In this document: piece after piece, positions 33,844 through 43,445 of the stretch
Layout: every line of letters starts with the position of its first letter
Numbering within the stretch: position 1 is the first letter of the stretch
Assembly (NCBI GenBank): GCA_004100325.1
Contig: SCKX01000001.1
Span: 417,453-481,452, forward strand
From: Candidatus Microsaccharimonas sossegonensis
GTDB taxonomy: Bacteria > Patescibacteriota > Saccharimonadia > Saccharimonadales > Saccharimonadaceae
Length of the DNA: 64,000 bases
Direction of reading: 5' to 3'
Position numbers and translations under genes: made by a program
Notes under the pieces: model-generated
Told to the model about the DNA's origin: nothing
Databases searched by the model: none
Seen by the model: the letters and a program-made list of their open reading frames with translations, nothing else

Positions 33844-35361
33844 ATGGCAACACTCAAAGACTTTCGTGATGAACGGCTTCGCAAGCTTGAAGTACTCAAA
33901 CAACTAGGGGTTAATCCGTACCCGGCGGAGTCTCACCGCACGCATCATGCAGGTGAGATTGTTTCTCGGTTCGATGAGCTCGAAAACCAGACCGTTACGG
34001 TTGCGGGGCGAATCTTGGCGATCCGAAAGTTCGGTGCGCTCGCATTTATTGTGATGAAAGACTTCAGTGGTCAGGTGCAGTTATACTTGCAGACTGACGA
34101 GGTTGAAGGTCGTGACGCGGCGTCTGGTCGCCTGGGAATCGAAGATGTGCCGCTGCTTGATACGGGTGACTTTGTTGAAGCGACTGGATCGGTGGGTAAA
34201 AGCAAAACCGGCGAGGTATCGGTATTTGTCAAAGAGCTTCGACTGCTGACAAAATCACTGCGCCCTATGCCAAGTGCCCAGGAAGGCTTCACCAATAAAG
34301 AAGAGCGAATGCGCCGTCGATACATCGATATGAACGTCAACCATGAAGTGCGTGACCGCTTTATCCGTCGTAGCAAATTCTGGCAGGCGACACGGGATTT
34401 TCTTAATACTCACGATTTTGTTGAAATTAATATTCCTGTGCTCGAACACACCACAGGTGGTGCCGATGCGAATCCGTTTGTGACGCATATGGACGCATTA
34501 GATCAGGATTTCTACCTCCGAATTAGCCATGAACTTCCCTTGAAACGTCTGATTGGTGCAGGTTTTGAAAAGGTCTATGATATTGGTCCGCGTTTTCGTA
34601 ATGAAAATTACAGTGACGAACACCTTCCGGAGCACGTTGCAATGGAGTGGTACTGGGCGTACGCCAACTGGCAAGACGGCAAAGACTTTATGGAGGCGAT
34701 GTATAAGGATGTTCTTCAAAAGACATTCGGAACACTGCAATTTACACTTGGCGACTTCGAGGTTGATATGAGCAAAGAATGGGAAGTGTGGGACTACGCA
34801 ACGATTATGAAAAACCGCTACGGGATTGATGTCTTCCAGTCTACGTTAGACGAGGTGAAAAAAGCCTTGGCTGATAATAAACTTGAGGTCGAACAGACCG
34901 AAAACCGTGCTCGTGGCATCGACAAACTATGGAAGCATATCCGTAAAGACGTTACTGGTCCGATCTGGCTTATTAACACCCCGACCTTCATTAGTCCTTT
35001 GGCCAAAACTGACCCCAATAATGCCGAAATCGCACAGCGTTTCCAGCCGGTGATTGCTGGATCTGAACTGGGTAATGGATTTTCGGAGTTGAACGATCCA
35101 ATCGATCAACTAGACCGCTTTAAAGAGCAGCAGGACATGCGCGATCGTGGTGACGACGAAGCCATGATGCTGGATATCGACTTTATTGAAATGCTTGAAT
35201 ATGGTATGCCGCCAGCTTGTGGGTGGGGATACAGCGAACGTGTTTTTTGGATTTTCGAAGGCGTTACCGCACGTGAAGGCGTACCGTTCCCACAGCTTCG
35301 TCACGAATACGACGAAGTAACCAAATCTCTGTATCCTGAAATAAACCTCAATCACTCATAG
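33844..35361 (+). CDS. lysS: Lysyl-tRNA synthetase, class II
   Basis: The 505-residue product begins MATLKDFRDERLRKLEVL. The anticodon-binding OB fold (VTVAGRILAIRKFGALAFIVMKD) precedes the catalytic core. Motif 2 is FRNENYSDEHLPEHVAMEWYWAY. In motif 3, the usual GxGxGxDR is replaced by GWGYSERVFWIFEG with the key Arg kept. The extended track start runs through the promoter and two hairpins and is not credible. A hairpin overlapping the stop codon region may mark the transcript end. Confidence 0.94.
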   Translation: MATLKDFRDERLRKLEVLKQLGVNPYPAESHRTHHAGEIVSRFDELENQTVTVAGRILAIRKFGALAFIVMKDFSGQVQLYLQTDEVEGRDAASGRLGIEDVPLLDTGDFVEATGSVGKSKTGEVSVFVKELRLLTKSLRPMPSAQEGFTNKEERMRRRYIDMNVNHEVRDRFIRRSKFWQATRDFLNTHDFVEINIPVLEHTTGGADANPFVTHMDALDQDFYLRISHELPLKRLIGAGFEKVYDIGPRFRNENYSDEHLPEHVAMEWYWAYANWQDGKDFMEAMYKDVLQKTFGTLQFTLGDFEVDMSKEWEVWDYATIMKNRYGIDVFQSTLDEVKKALADNKLEVEQTENRARGIDKLWKHIRKDVTGPIWLINTPTFISPLAKTDPNNAEIAQRFQPVIAGSELGNGFSELNDPIDQLDRFKEQQDMRDRGDDEAMMLDIDFIEMLEYGMPPACGWGYSERVFWIFEGVTAREGVPFPQLRHEYDEVTKSLYPEINLNHS

Positions 35362-35390
35362 CGGCCGTTAAAATAATGTAATAACCGCTA
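35359..35390 (+). terminator. Hairpin at the lysS stop codon
   Basis: TAGCG..GTTA (35359-35370) pairs with TAAC CGCTA (35382-35390). No T-run follows, so this is a weak terminator call. Confidence 0.35.
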
Positions 35391-35412
35391 GTGCATTACC
35401 ACATTTTATTGC

Positions 35413-35418
35413 TATGAT
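35413..35418 (+). promoter_or_regulatory. -10 element of the ABC exporter operon
   Basis: TATGAT preceded by TGC, 8 nt before the ATG at 35427. Confidence 0.5.
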
Positions 35419-35426
35419 AAGTGCGT

Positions 35427-36110
35427 ATGATTGAGCTTATTGGGGTTACCAAAACGTATGGCAAAAAACAAAGTACTTTCAAGGCACTTGATAATATAAA
35501 TTTTACGATTCCTGATGGGGCGAGTGTCGCAATTGTCGGAAAGTCAGGTTCAGGTAAATCAACGCTAATGCACGTGATGAGCGGGCTTGATCGTCCCGAA
35601 CAAGGGCAGGTTGTGATTGATGGTGTTGATATCTTAAAACTAAAAGTAAAAGCCGTAGATATGTTTCGATCTAAGAAAATCGGTTTTATTTTTCAGGCTT
35701 TTTTTGTACAGGCAAATGAAACGACCTATGAAAACGTCGCATTACCACTCGAAATTGCCAATGTCTCTGCAGGCGAACGGCGGCGAAGGGTGATCGAAGC
35801 TTTACGGACGGTTGAGCTGACCGATAAAGTAAAAGAAAAAGCTCGTAACCTTTCAGGTGGACAAAAGCAGCGTTTGGCGATCGCACGGGCCATCGTAAAT
35901 AGTCCGCGCATACTATTTGCCGACGAACCAACCGGTAACCTCGACACACAAACAGGTGAAACGATTGAGTCACTATTGTTTGGTTTAAATAAAAACGGCG
36001 GCAGTACTTTGGTGATCGTGACACACGACGAAGAACTCGCTGCAAAGTGTGATATGAAAATTTATATCAAAGATGGCCAAGTTGATCGCGTTGTTGGAGG
36101 GGAAGGATAG
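35427..36110 (+). CDS. ABC transporter ATP-binding protein (MacB/LolD-like)
   Basis: A 227-residue ATPase. Walker A is GKSGSGKST, the signature is LSGGQKQRLAIARAI, Walker B is ILFADEPTGNLD and the H-loop is VIVTHD. The sequence type fits the MacB/LolD group that powers lipoprotein or peptide export or mechanotransmission. The start is set at ATG 35427 because the track's GTG at 35421 is only 2 nt from the -10 hexamer. The permease gene begins in overlap with its stop. Confidence 0.9.
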   Translation: MIELIGVTKTYGKKQSTFKALDNINFTIPDGASVAIVGKSGSGKSTLMHVMSGLDRPEQGQVVIDGVDILKLKVKAVDMFRSKKIGFIFQAFFVQANETTYENVALPLEIANVSAGERRRRVIEALRTVELTDKVKEKARNLSGGQKQRLAIARAIVNSPRILFADEPTGNLDTQTGETIESLLFGLNKNGGSTLVIVTHDEELAAKCDMKIYIKDGQVDRVVGGEG

Positions 36111-37486
36111 TGAAAACACTTGATATTATTCGACGAGCAGGTCGAAGTTTACGCAATGCAAAAACCCGGACGATCTTAACAAGTCTTGCAATTGCAGTCG
36201 GTGCATTCACAATTGCAATTTCACTGGCCGCCGGTGAGGGCGCACGACAATATGCTAATAAACTGATTGGATCAAATGTGAATCCACAGGTACTTTTCGT
36301 CGTAAAAGATCAAGCCTTATTTCAGGCTGGTGTGGGACAGACAGGCTTAACGGTTTATTCAGAAGATAATGGCACAACTCCGAGAGGAATAACGATTCAA
36401 CAACTTACTCAGGCTGACATCGACAAGTTTACCGCCAGAACCGATGTTCAAAATGTGACTCCTGTCTATAATCCACAGCTGAAATATGTCACATTTGAAG
36501 GCAGCGACAAGAAATTTTCAGGAGAGGTCACTTCATATGATACGACGATTATTAATAATGCGACATTCGGTACCCTGCCAAAACTTGGTACACAACTTGG
36601 TCTCGATGAAGTTGTATTACCGACAACATTTGCCGATACACTGGTTGAACAAAAAGTGATTACACAGCCACAAGCTCTGATCGGTAAAAATGTCAGTATG
36701 ACGATTTCGGCAGCAACCGTTCAGCCCACCGTCGACGAAATCACCGCTGCATTTACAACTGGTGGTCAGGTGGCAGTGGTTGCACTGACAAAACCAAAAA
36801 CAAAGGTTATTACACTGAAGATTGTTGCACTTACAAAACAATCAGCCACTGCGTTGACTGGGACTAATGCATTTCAGATATCGAGTGAACAGGCGCGTAT
36901 TATTGCCGAGTACACCACAAAAGGGACGAGTGCCTATCAAAAGTACCCCGGCGTCACCATGCTGGCAAAACCAGGTATTGATCCAGCTGCCGTAAAAGCA
37001 GACCTAAAAGCACAAGGGTATGCGCCGCAAACAGCCAAAGATCTTCAAAGCTTGATATTTACGATTGTGAATACGCTACAGGGAATTGTTCTTGGTTTTG
37101 GGGTTATCGCCCTCATAGCGAGCGTGTTCGGTATCGTGAATACGCAGTACATCTCTGTCCTGGAGCGAACCAGAGAAATTGGACTGATGAAAGCGCTGGG
37201 TATGCGCGGCCGTCACGTCAGCCGTCTGTTCCAATTCGAGGCTGCCTGGATCGGATTCTTGGGCGGTACAATCGGTGCCATCATCGCGGTGATTGTAGGG
37301 ACACTTCTGAATCCCGTGATAACAAAAGCACTCGATCTGGGTGATGGCACGTCGCTGCTTATTTTCCAGCCGATTCCAATTATCCTTATGATTGCCGGAC
37401 TGATGCTGATCGCGATGCTTGCAGGTTACTTCCCGGCTCTAAAAGCATCAAAACTTGATCCAATTGAAGCCCTGAGGACGGAGTAA
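36110..37486 (+). CDS. ABC transporter permease, MacB-like
   Basis: A 458-residue permease starting at GTG, overlapping the ATPase stop by one base. The MacB/FtsX-type architecture is visible: one N-terminal transmembrane helix (ILTSLAIAVGAFTIAISLAAG), a large extracellular MacB-PCD-like domain of about 280 residues, and three C-terminal helices. The conserved cytoplasmic coupling segment is ISVLERTREIGLMKALGMRGRHV, and the end reads ALKASKLDPIEALRTE. It probably works with the preceding ATPase; no periplasmic adaptor is encoded, as expected for a single-membrane cell. Confidence 0.9.
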   Translation: MKTLDIIRRAGRSLRNAKTRTILTSLAIAVGAFTIAISLAAGEGARQYANKLIGSNVNPQVLFVVKDQALFQAGVGQTGLTVYSEDNGTTPRGITIQQLTQADIDKFTARTDVQNVTPVYNPQLKYVTFEGSDKKFSGEVTSYDTTIINNATFGTLPKLGTQLGLDEVVLPTTFADTLVEQKVITQPQALIGKNVSMTISAATVQPTVDEITAAFTTGGQVAVVALTKPKTKVITLKIVALTKQSATALTGTNAFQISSEQARIIAEYTTKGTSAYQKYPGVTMLAKPGIDPAAVKADLKAQGYAPQTAKDLQSLIFTIVNTLQGIVLGFGVIALIASVFGIVNTQYISVLERTREIGLMKALGMRGRHVSRLFQFEAAWIGFLGGTIGAIIAVIVGTLLNPVITKALDLGDGTSLLIFQPIPIILMIAGLMLIAMLAGYFPALKASKLDPIEALRTE

Positions 37487-37518
37487 GAACGGAATAGAAG
37501 ACTGAATAGTTCATCTGA

Positions 37519-37524
37519 TACAAT
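37519..37524 (+). promoter_or_regulatory. serS -10 element
   Basis: TACAAT preceded by TGA, exactly 6 nt before the serS ATG; predicted leaderless. Confidence 0.6.
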
Positions 37525-37530
37525 AGTTCT

Positions 37531-38778
37531 ATGTTAGATATCCGCTTTATCAAGGAAAATCCCGAACTTGTTCAAGACCACGCCCAGAAAAAGGGGTACA
37601 CGGTCAACATTCAAGAAGTGTTAGACCTCTATTCAAAAGCCGTTGAACTGGGGCAAAAACAAGATGCGCTTCGAGCAGAAAAGAACGCCCTATCTGCTAC
37701 TCAGGGTGCCGGGAAGCCATCTGACGACGTCATCGAGCGTGGTCGAGCGATTCGTGCAGAAATTGCGCAGAACGACGAGGCCTTTGTCGCAGCCACGAAA
37801 GCCTACGAAGACGCGATGTGGCAGATTCCAAACACTCTTCAACCCGACGTGCCAATTGGCGGTGAAGAGGACAGCGTTGAAATTAAAAAGTGGGGTGAGC
37901 AAAACACTGGGGCTATTGATCACTTGGACTTCGCAACACAGCGCGACTGGGTTGATTTTGAGCGCGGTGCTAAAGTTGCCGGTGCCAAATTCTACTACTT
38001 AAAAGGCGATCTGGCACTGCTTGAAAATGCCATTACACAGTTTGCTTTGAACCTTGTGATAGCAAAAGGTTTCACGTACGTTACGGTTCCAGCCCTTGTG
38101 AATACAAAAACCGCGACCGGCACGGGCTTTACTCCTCGTAGCAGTGATCAAAGTGACGAGTACTTTATCGAAGGCGAAGACCTCAGTCTCATCGCGACCG
38201 CCGAAATTCCCCTCACTGGCTACCACGCTGATGAAATTATCGACGAAGCAACACTGCCATTATTCTATGCCGCTTACAGCCCATCGTTTAGAAAAGAAGC
38301 TGGCACCTACGGTAAATTTGTCCGCGGGCTCTTCCGCGTTCACCAGTTTAATAAGCTTGAAATGTATGCTTTCACAACTCCAGAACAAAGTATCGAAGTG
38401 CATGAAAAGATCCTCGCTATCCAAGAAGAAATCTGGCGAGCCATCGGTATTCCATATCACGTCATCAACATCGCCAGCGGTGACCTTGGCGCTCCAGCTA
38501 GCAAAAAGTACGACCTAGAATACTGGTCACCAGTCGATAACATCTACCGCGAACTGACCAGTGCTTCGAACTGTACTGACTTCCAGGCGCGTAATCTTAA
38601 TATTCGTGTTCGCCGAACAGAAACGGGAAAAGTCGAGACATTGCACACGCTTAACGGAACAGCCGTGTCGCTGGCACGATCACTGGTCGCAATTATCGAG
38701 CACTATCAGAACCCCGATGGGACCCTTCGAGTACCAGAAGTTTTGCGTTCTTACATGGGTAATCGCGAAGTACTATAA
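37531..38778 (+). CDS. serS: Seryl-tRNA synthetase
   Basis: A class II synthetase of 415 residues. The N-terminal tRNA-binding antiparallel coiled-coil arm occupies about residues 25-100. The catalytic core shows TATGTGFTPRSSDQSDEYFIE, motif 2 FRKEAGTYGKFVRGLFRVHQFNKLEMYAF, and the SNCTDFQARNLNIRVRR to NGTAVSLARSLVAIIEHYQN motif 3 region. No T-box or hairpin leader exists because the start is leaderless. It is followed by a long inverted-repeat element. Confidence 0.96.
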   Translation: MLDIRFIKENPELVQDHAQKKGYTVNIQEVLDLYSKAVELGQKQDALRAEKNALSATQGAGKPSDDVIERGRAIRAEIAQNDEAFVAATKAYEDAMWQIPNTLQPDVPIGGEEDSVEIKKWGEQNTGAIDHLDFATQRDWVDFERGAKVAGAKFYYLKGDLALLENAITQFALNLVIAKGFTYVTVPALVNTKTATGTGFTPRSSDQSDEYFIEGEDLSLIATAEIPLTGYHADEIIDEATLPLFYAAYSPSFRKEAGTYGKFVRGLFRVHQFNKLEMYAFTTPEQSIEVHEKILAIQEEIWRAIGIPYHVINIASGDLGAPASKKYDLEYWSPVDNIYRELTSASNCTDFQARNLNIRVRRTETGKVETLHTLNGTAVSLARSLVAIIEHYQNPDGTLRVPEVLRSYMGNREVL

Positions 38779-38803
38779 ATCTATTCGCCTTCTGCTGAGG
38801 TTT

Positions 38804-38921
38804 GTAAGAACGAACAAGACCTTCCTGAGGAAACATCTGCAGCCCGAGTCTATCCCGGTACTGAAACAGAGAGAGACTCGGAGCGAAGCCGTTTCAGAGG
38901 GAAGGTCTTGTTCGTTCTTAC
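38804..38921. repeat. Long inverted-repeat element between serS and hpf (element 2)
   Basis: A perfect 22-bp inverted repeat (38804-38825 with 38900-38921, starting GTAAGAACGAACAAG). The interior has two interlocked pairings: CCGAGTCT (38844-38851) with AGACTCGG (38874-38881), and CTGAAAC (38861-38867) with GTTTCAG (38891-38897). The order A-B-A'-B' is that of a pseudoknot. A competing hairpin CGGAGCGAAGCCG sits at the centre of the second pairing. It could terminate serS, but no T-run follows. Confidence 0.88.
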
Positions 38922-38945
38922 GGCACTTCCTCAGACAAAAGGGCG

Positions 38946-38951
38946 TATAAT
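38946..38951 (+). promoter_or_regulatory. hpf -10 element
   Basis: TATAAT 35 nt before the hpf ATG; GGAGG (38977-38981) serves as ribosome binding site. Confidence 0.5.
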
Positions 38952-38986
38952 AAAACCATCAACAACCAACGGAAACGGAGGCTAAC

Positions 38987-39373
38987 ATGATACACTCAAT
39001 TGATATTACGAGCGTAAAGTACACAGCAGGCGACCAAGTTCAAAAATACGTCCTGCGAAAAATTGGAAAGCTGGATAGGTACTTGCCGCGGCATGCTCGC
39101 AAAAGTGTGACAGCCGATGTGAAACTGAAACAGGTGAATCGCGACCACGGTAACAAATACGAAGCCGAAATTATTATCAATGTTCCCGATAAACGTCTGA
39201 CAGCCAAAGACTCGACCGTCAATATGTTTGCAGCAATCGACATCGTCGAAGCAAAAATTATTAATCAGCTTCGTAAATACAAGCAAGAGACGATTGCGCA
39301 TGTTGGGAATCGTCGTGTCCTTAGTCGTTCCAAGCGCTCACAGCTGCCAGAGCAAAGCGTCAATAGCCTATGA
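38987..39373 (+). CDS. hpf: Ribosome hibernation promoting factor (short form)
   Basis: A 128-residue S30AE-family protein. The fold pattern is seen in IDITSVKYTAGDQVQKYVLRKIGKLDRYLPRH, a KYEAEIIINVPDKRLTAKDSTVNMFAAIDIVEAKIINQLRKYK core and a basic end. It binds the 30S decoding region and inactivates ribosomes during slow growth. Without the C-terminal dimerisation domain of long HPF, it would need another route to form 100S particles. secA follows, as in many Gram-positive-type genomes. Confidence 0.92.
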   Translation: MIHSIDITSVKYTAGDQVQKYVLRKIGKLDRYLPRHARKSVTADVKLKQVNRDHGNKYEAEIIINVPDKRLTAKDSTVNMFAAIDIVEAKIINQLRKYKQETIAHVGNRRVLSRSKRSQLPEQSVNSL

Positions 39374-39388
39374 TTATTGTCGAAATCC

Positions 39389-39417
39389 TTGTTAACTACC
39401 CCATAAAATCGTATAAT
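39389..39417 (+). promoter_or_regulatory. secA promoter
   Basis: TTGTTA (39389-39394), a 17-nt spacer and TATAAT (39412-39417); the leader to the GTG is about 45 nt. Confidence 0.7.
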
Positions 39418-39467
39418 ACTACCTAAAGCAAGTAGACTGAACCATTTCCTGAAAGGCGGGTACGATA

Positions 39468-42092
39468 GTGATAAGCAGGCAAGGTGCGCTTACCAAAATT
39501 TTTGGAGATCCTCAAGCGAAAACGATCAAGCGACTGCAAAAAAAAGTTGCCGTCATTAACGGACTGGAAGAAAAATATAAAAAACTTTCAAAGGCCGACC
39601 TCAAAAAACAAACCGAGCTTTTAAAGAAACGTCTGCAGAAAAAGGGCGAGTCACTCGACACGATTCTTCCGGATGCTTTTGCTTTAGTACGTGAAGCCAG
39701 TGACCGTGTGTTAGGTATGCGCCATTTCGACGTTCAGCTGATAGGCGGTATAGTACTACACGAAGGCAGCGTTGCTGAAATGAAGACTGGTGAAGGTAAA
39801 ACGTTGGTGGCGACGCTTTCAGCGTACCTTAACGCGCTTGAACAAAAAGGCGTGCACATTGTCTCGGTCAATGATTATCTGGTGCAACGTGACGCTGCAT
39901 GGATGGGTGAATTATATCACTTCCTTGGTCTTTCGACCGCTGTTATTATCAACGAGGCCTCGTTTATTTTCGACCCAAGCTACACTGCCGACGCTTCACA
40001 TGATGATCCACGATTGACGCACCTGCGCCCTGTCACGCGTAAGGAAGCCTACGCCGCAGACATTACCTACGGCACTAACAACGAATTTGGTTTCGATTAT
40101 CTTCGCGACAACATGGTCGACGAGGTTGAGTTACTCCGTCAGCGCGATCTTCACTACGTGATCGTGGACGAGGTCGACTCAATTCTTATTGATGAAGCGC
40201 GTACTCCGCTGATTATTAGCGCACCGGCAGCAGAAAATCCCGAAAGTTACATCCAATTTGCAAAAGTCACCGCCAAACTTGTGCCCGAAGATTATACGCT
40301 CGACGAAAAACGCAAGATGGTCGCACTGACAGACGAAGGGGTTGAGAAAGTGCAGCGACTACTTGGAGTAAAAAACCTCTACAGTCCAGAATATGTTCGT
40401 TCGGTCTATCACCTCGACCAAGCCCTCCGCGCGCAGACGCTTTTTAAACGCGACAAAGACTACGTGGTCAGTAACGACGGCGAAGTGATTATCGTCGACG
40501 AATTTACCGGTCGTTTGATGCAAGGTCGTCGCTATAACGAAGGACTGCACCAGGCAATCGAAGCCAAAGAAAAAGTTGAAGTGTTGCAAGAAAGCATGAC
40601 GCTGGCGACGGTCTCGTTCCAGAACTATTTCCGTTTGTACAAAAAACTTTCTGGTATGACTGGCACGGCTTTTACCGAGGCTGAAGAATTTCAACAAATT
40701 TATAGCCTTGACGTGGTTCAGATTCCTTCGAATAAACCAATTGCCCGTGTTGACGAACAAGACCTCATTTTCCGAACTGAAAAAGCCAAACTAAAGGCAA
40801 TCGCCGATGTCATCGTAGAATATCACAAAGTAGGTCGCCCGGTTCTGGTCGGCTCTGCCTCTATTGCGAAAAACGAATTGATCGCAGATTGGCTGAAAAA
40901 GTATAAAGTTCCCTTTGAAATTTTGAACGCCAAAAACAATGAACGTGAAGCCGCGATTATCGAAAAAGCTGGTGAGAAGGGTGCGATTACACTCGCAACC
41001 AACATCGCTGGACGTGGTACTGATATTAAACTTGGCGAGGGTGTCAAAGAACTTGGTGGCCTGGTGGTAATCGGCTCAGAACGACACGAATCACGCCGCA
41101 TCGACAACCAGCTACGTGGACGTGGTGGACGTCAAGGTGATCCAGGATTAACCCAGTTTTACGTTTCAACCGAAGACGATTTGATGCGTATTTTCCAAGG
41201 TGAACGCATCTCAAGCCTTATGGGTCGGATTGGCATGGACGACGATACCCCTATCCAGCACAAGATGGTCTCGAACACGCTCGAAGCGGCCCAAAAAAGG
41301 GTTGAAGGTTTTAACTTTGATATTCGTAAAAACGTTGTTCAGTACGACAACGTGATTAACCGTCACCGCCGCGTAGTCTACACGATTCGCCGTAAGATTC
41401 TTGAGGGCGCCGACATCAAAACTGAAATCGAACGCTTGATCGAAGCGAAAGTCCACGATCTGACCGTACTGCCTGCCAAAAACAACAAGAACTTTACCCC
41501 AGAATTTGAAGAGATTTTCCCACTCAACGATAAAAAAATTAAAGCGATCGGTGCCGAAAAGAAGGATAAGGCTCGCTATGAACTCGCGCTCAAAGAGGTG
41601 ACCAAGCTTTACAAAGCCAAAGAAGAAGAAGTTGAAACCGATGCACTCCGAAAAGTTGAACGTGAAGTCTACCTTCAGGTCCTCGATACCTTATGGATGC
41701 AACACCTCGAAAACATGCAGCATCTTCGTGACGGTATCCACTGGCGTAGCGTTGGACAACGCGACCCACTAGTTGAGTACCGTAGCGAATCGCAAAAACT
41801 GTTCGACAGTTTACAGCAAACGCTTCGTGACGAAGTGCTACGCGCCATCATGCACGTGACAGCCCGTGACGCCGTGGCTCGTACGGCTGAACGCCACGAA
41901 ACAGCCCTGACACGACTGGCGGAAAGTGCCGTTGAAAAAGGTGTGAATGAAATTAGCGCTGGTGAAGCTAATCGTGACGACGATTTTAACGTCAAAAAAG
42001 CCGAGACACATTCAGAAGCAAACCAGAAAAAGAACGCTGCACGAAAGAAAAAGAAACATCAACGTCAAAACCGTAAATCCGGCCGTAAGTAA
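39468..42092 (+). CDS. secA: Preprotein translocase ATPase SecA
   Basis: The 874-residue motor of the Sec pathway, starting at GTG with AAAGGCGG upstream. Walker A is MKTGEGKTLVA, Walker B and DEAD-like box read VDEVDSILIDEARTPLI, and the second helicase half has ATNIAGRGTDIKLGEGV and RIDNQLRGRGGRQGDPG. The preprotein-crosslinking domain and helical scaffold are present. The C-terminus is a Lys/Arg-rich tail (KKKKHQRQNRKSGRK) without the zinc-binding cysteine motif used for SecB binding, consistent with no SecB. Confidence 0.97.
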   Translation: MISRQGALTKIFGDPQAKTIKRLQKKVAVINGLEEKYKKLSKADLKKQTELLKKRLQKKGESLDTILPDAFALVREASDRVLGMRHFDVQLIGGIVLHEGSVAEMKTGEGKTLVATLSAYLNALEQKGVHIVSVNDYLVQRDAAWMGELYHFLGLSTAVIINEASFIFDPSYTADASHDDPRLTHLRPVTRKEAYAADITYGTNNEFGFDYLRDNMVDEVELLRQRDLHYVIVDEVDSILIDEARTPLIISAPAAENPESYIQFAKVTAKLVPEDYTLDEKRKMVALTDEGVEKVQRLLGVKNLYSPEYVRSVYHLDQALRAQTLFKRDKDYVVSNDGEVIIVDEFTGRLMQGRRYNEGLHQAIEAKEKVEVLQESMTLATVSFQNYFRLYKKLSGMTGTAFTEAEEFQQIYSLDVVQIPSNKPIARVDEQDLIFRTEKAKLKAIADVIVEYHKVGRPVLVGSASIAKNELIADWLKKYKVPFEILNAKNNEREAAIIEKAGEKGAITLATNIAGRGTDIKLGEGVKELGGLVVIGSERHESRRIDNQLRGRGGRQGDPGLTQFYVSTEDDLMRIFQGERISSLMGRIGMDDDTPIQHKMVSNTLEAAQKRVEGFNFDIRKNVVQYDNVINRHRRVVYTIRRKILEGADIKTEIERLIEAKVHDLTVLPAKNNKNFTPEFEEIFPLNDKKIKAIGAEKKDKARYELALKEVTKLYKAKEEEVETDALRKVEREVYLQVLDTLWMQHLENMQHLRDGIHWRSVGQRDPLVEYRSESQKLFDSLQQTLRDEVLRAIMHVTARDAVARTAERHETALTRLAESAVEKGVNEISAGEANRDDDFNVKKAETHSEANQKKNAARKKKKHQRQNRKSGRK

Positions 42093-42140
42093 CCTGATTG
42101 ACGTCGCATCAATAATAACCTAGTAAAAGAAAATTAGTCT

Positions 42141-43436
42141 ATGAACCACACCGTTGAAGAAGTGAAACTAAAAAATGGCGCCAAAGGCTTGCTGATAAAT
42201 ATTCCTGGTGCCACTGTTATGAGTATGCAGTTTCAATTTCGAGCTGGCAGTCGGTATGCGAAGCGTAAAGATATTGAACAGGTTGCCCACATCATGGAGC
42301 ACATGGCGTTTGGTGCCAATGCCAAGTTCAAGTCCGAACACGACTTTGAATCTGAATTTACCAAGAATGGTGCCTATCACAACGCCTATACCAGTGATCT
42401 GGCACTGGTCTACGAGGCGGATTGCGCCGACTTTGAATGGGATCGCATCCTAGAACTTCAAAAAGTCAGCATCTGTCAGCCAAAGTTCAACGCTACCGAA
42501 CTAGAAGCCGAAAAAGGCAATGTTCGTAGCGAGCTTACGAATTACTTGAACGATCACCACCGTATTCTGTGGCCACGCGTCCAGCAGCTACTAGGAGAGG
42601 ATGTTCTGACGTACCGACAGGCGATAGCAACCATCGCCAACGTGACGCTTGCCGACATTCGTGAGCACCACAAGCGTACCCATACAACGGATAATATGCG
42701 CTTTGTAATAGCTGGGAAACTACGGGGGCGTAAAAGCGAAATTATTCGCCAGCTCGAAACTTTTGAACTACCTCGTGGCGAACGGTTTGAAGTGCCGCGC
42801 GATGAACTAAAAAGCGCTCATCCGGCCTTAATTCGCCGTAAAGACGCTACTAACCTGACGTTTGGTTTTACACTTAGTGTGCCGCGCGAACTGTCTGACG
42901 AAGAGCTTGACGCCATGCACAACCTCAACCACATTCTAACTGGTACAACTCATTCACGCATCTTTGGTAAGGCGCGTTCCAAGGGGCTGGCATATAGCGT
43001 TGGCTCCTACACTGGTGCTGGCTTTTATGACAGTGCCTGGGACATCTCAGGGCAAGTAAATCACGATACGGCCCCAGAACTCTTTAAAATTATCGCCACT
43101 GAAATTCAAGCTGTTCTTGATGGCAAACTGTCTGACGAAGAAATCGAAGCAGCCAAGTCATTTGGACTAGGGCGCTACCAGATGGGTGCACAGACCGTAT
43201 CACAGATTAGTGGTTTTTACACCAACCGTTACTTTGCCGATGACTTTATTAAAGATTACGGCAAGGTGCCAGATCTGATCCGCCGCGTCACTCGTGAAAA
43301 AATCATGGCAACAACCCAGAGCTTTGTTGACGCTAATACCTGGGTGCTTGCGGCAGTCAGTAGTGGCGACCGGGATGAGATCGTAGAACTTGGCGATGCT
43401 TTGAAGGGACTGTTTAAAGCATCAGAAGCCGAGTAG
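42141..43436 (+). CDS. M16-family zinc peptidase (processing-peptidase-like)
   Basis: A 431-residue two-domain M16 protein. The inverted zinc motif is HIMEHMAFG (HxxEH), and the third ligand Glu is expected in ATELEAEKGNVRSELTN about 75 residues on. The second half (DATNLTFGFTLSVPRELSDEE to SKGLAYSVGSYTGAG) has the usual inactive-domain pattern, including the RSKGLAYSVGS motif. It lacks a signal peptide. In bacteria such proteins degrade peptides or process envelope proteins. It sits between secA and murD; 10 nt separate it from murD. Confidence 0.88.
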   Translation: MNHTVEEVKLKNGAKGLLINIPGATVMSMQFQFRAGSRYAKRKDIEQVAHIMEHMAFGANAKFKSEHDFESEFTKNGAYHNAYTSDLALVYEADCADFEWDRILELQKVSICQPKFNATELEAEKGNVRSELTNYLNDHHRILWPRVQQLLGEDVLTYRQAIATIANVTLADIREHHKRTHTTDNMRFVIAGKLRGRKSEIIRQLETFELPRGERFEVPRDELKSAHPALIRRKDATNLTFGFTLSVPRELSDEELDAMHNLNHILTGTTHSRIFGKARSKGLAYSVGSYTGAGFYDSAWDISGQVNHDTAPELFKIIATEIQAVLDGKLSDEEIEAAKSFGLGRYQMGAQTVSQISGFYTNRYFADDFIKDYGKVPDLIRRVTREKIMATTQSFVDANTWVLAAVSSGDRDEIVELGDALKGLFKASEAE

Positions 43437-43445
43437 AATAAGGAC

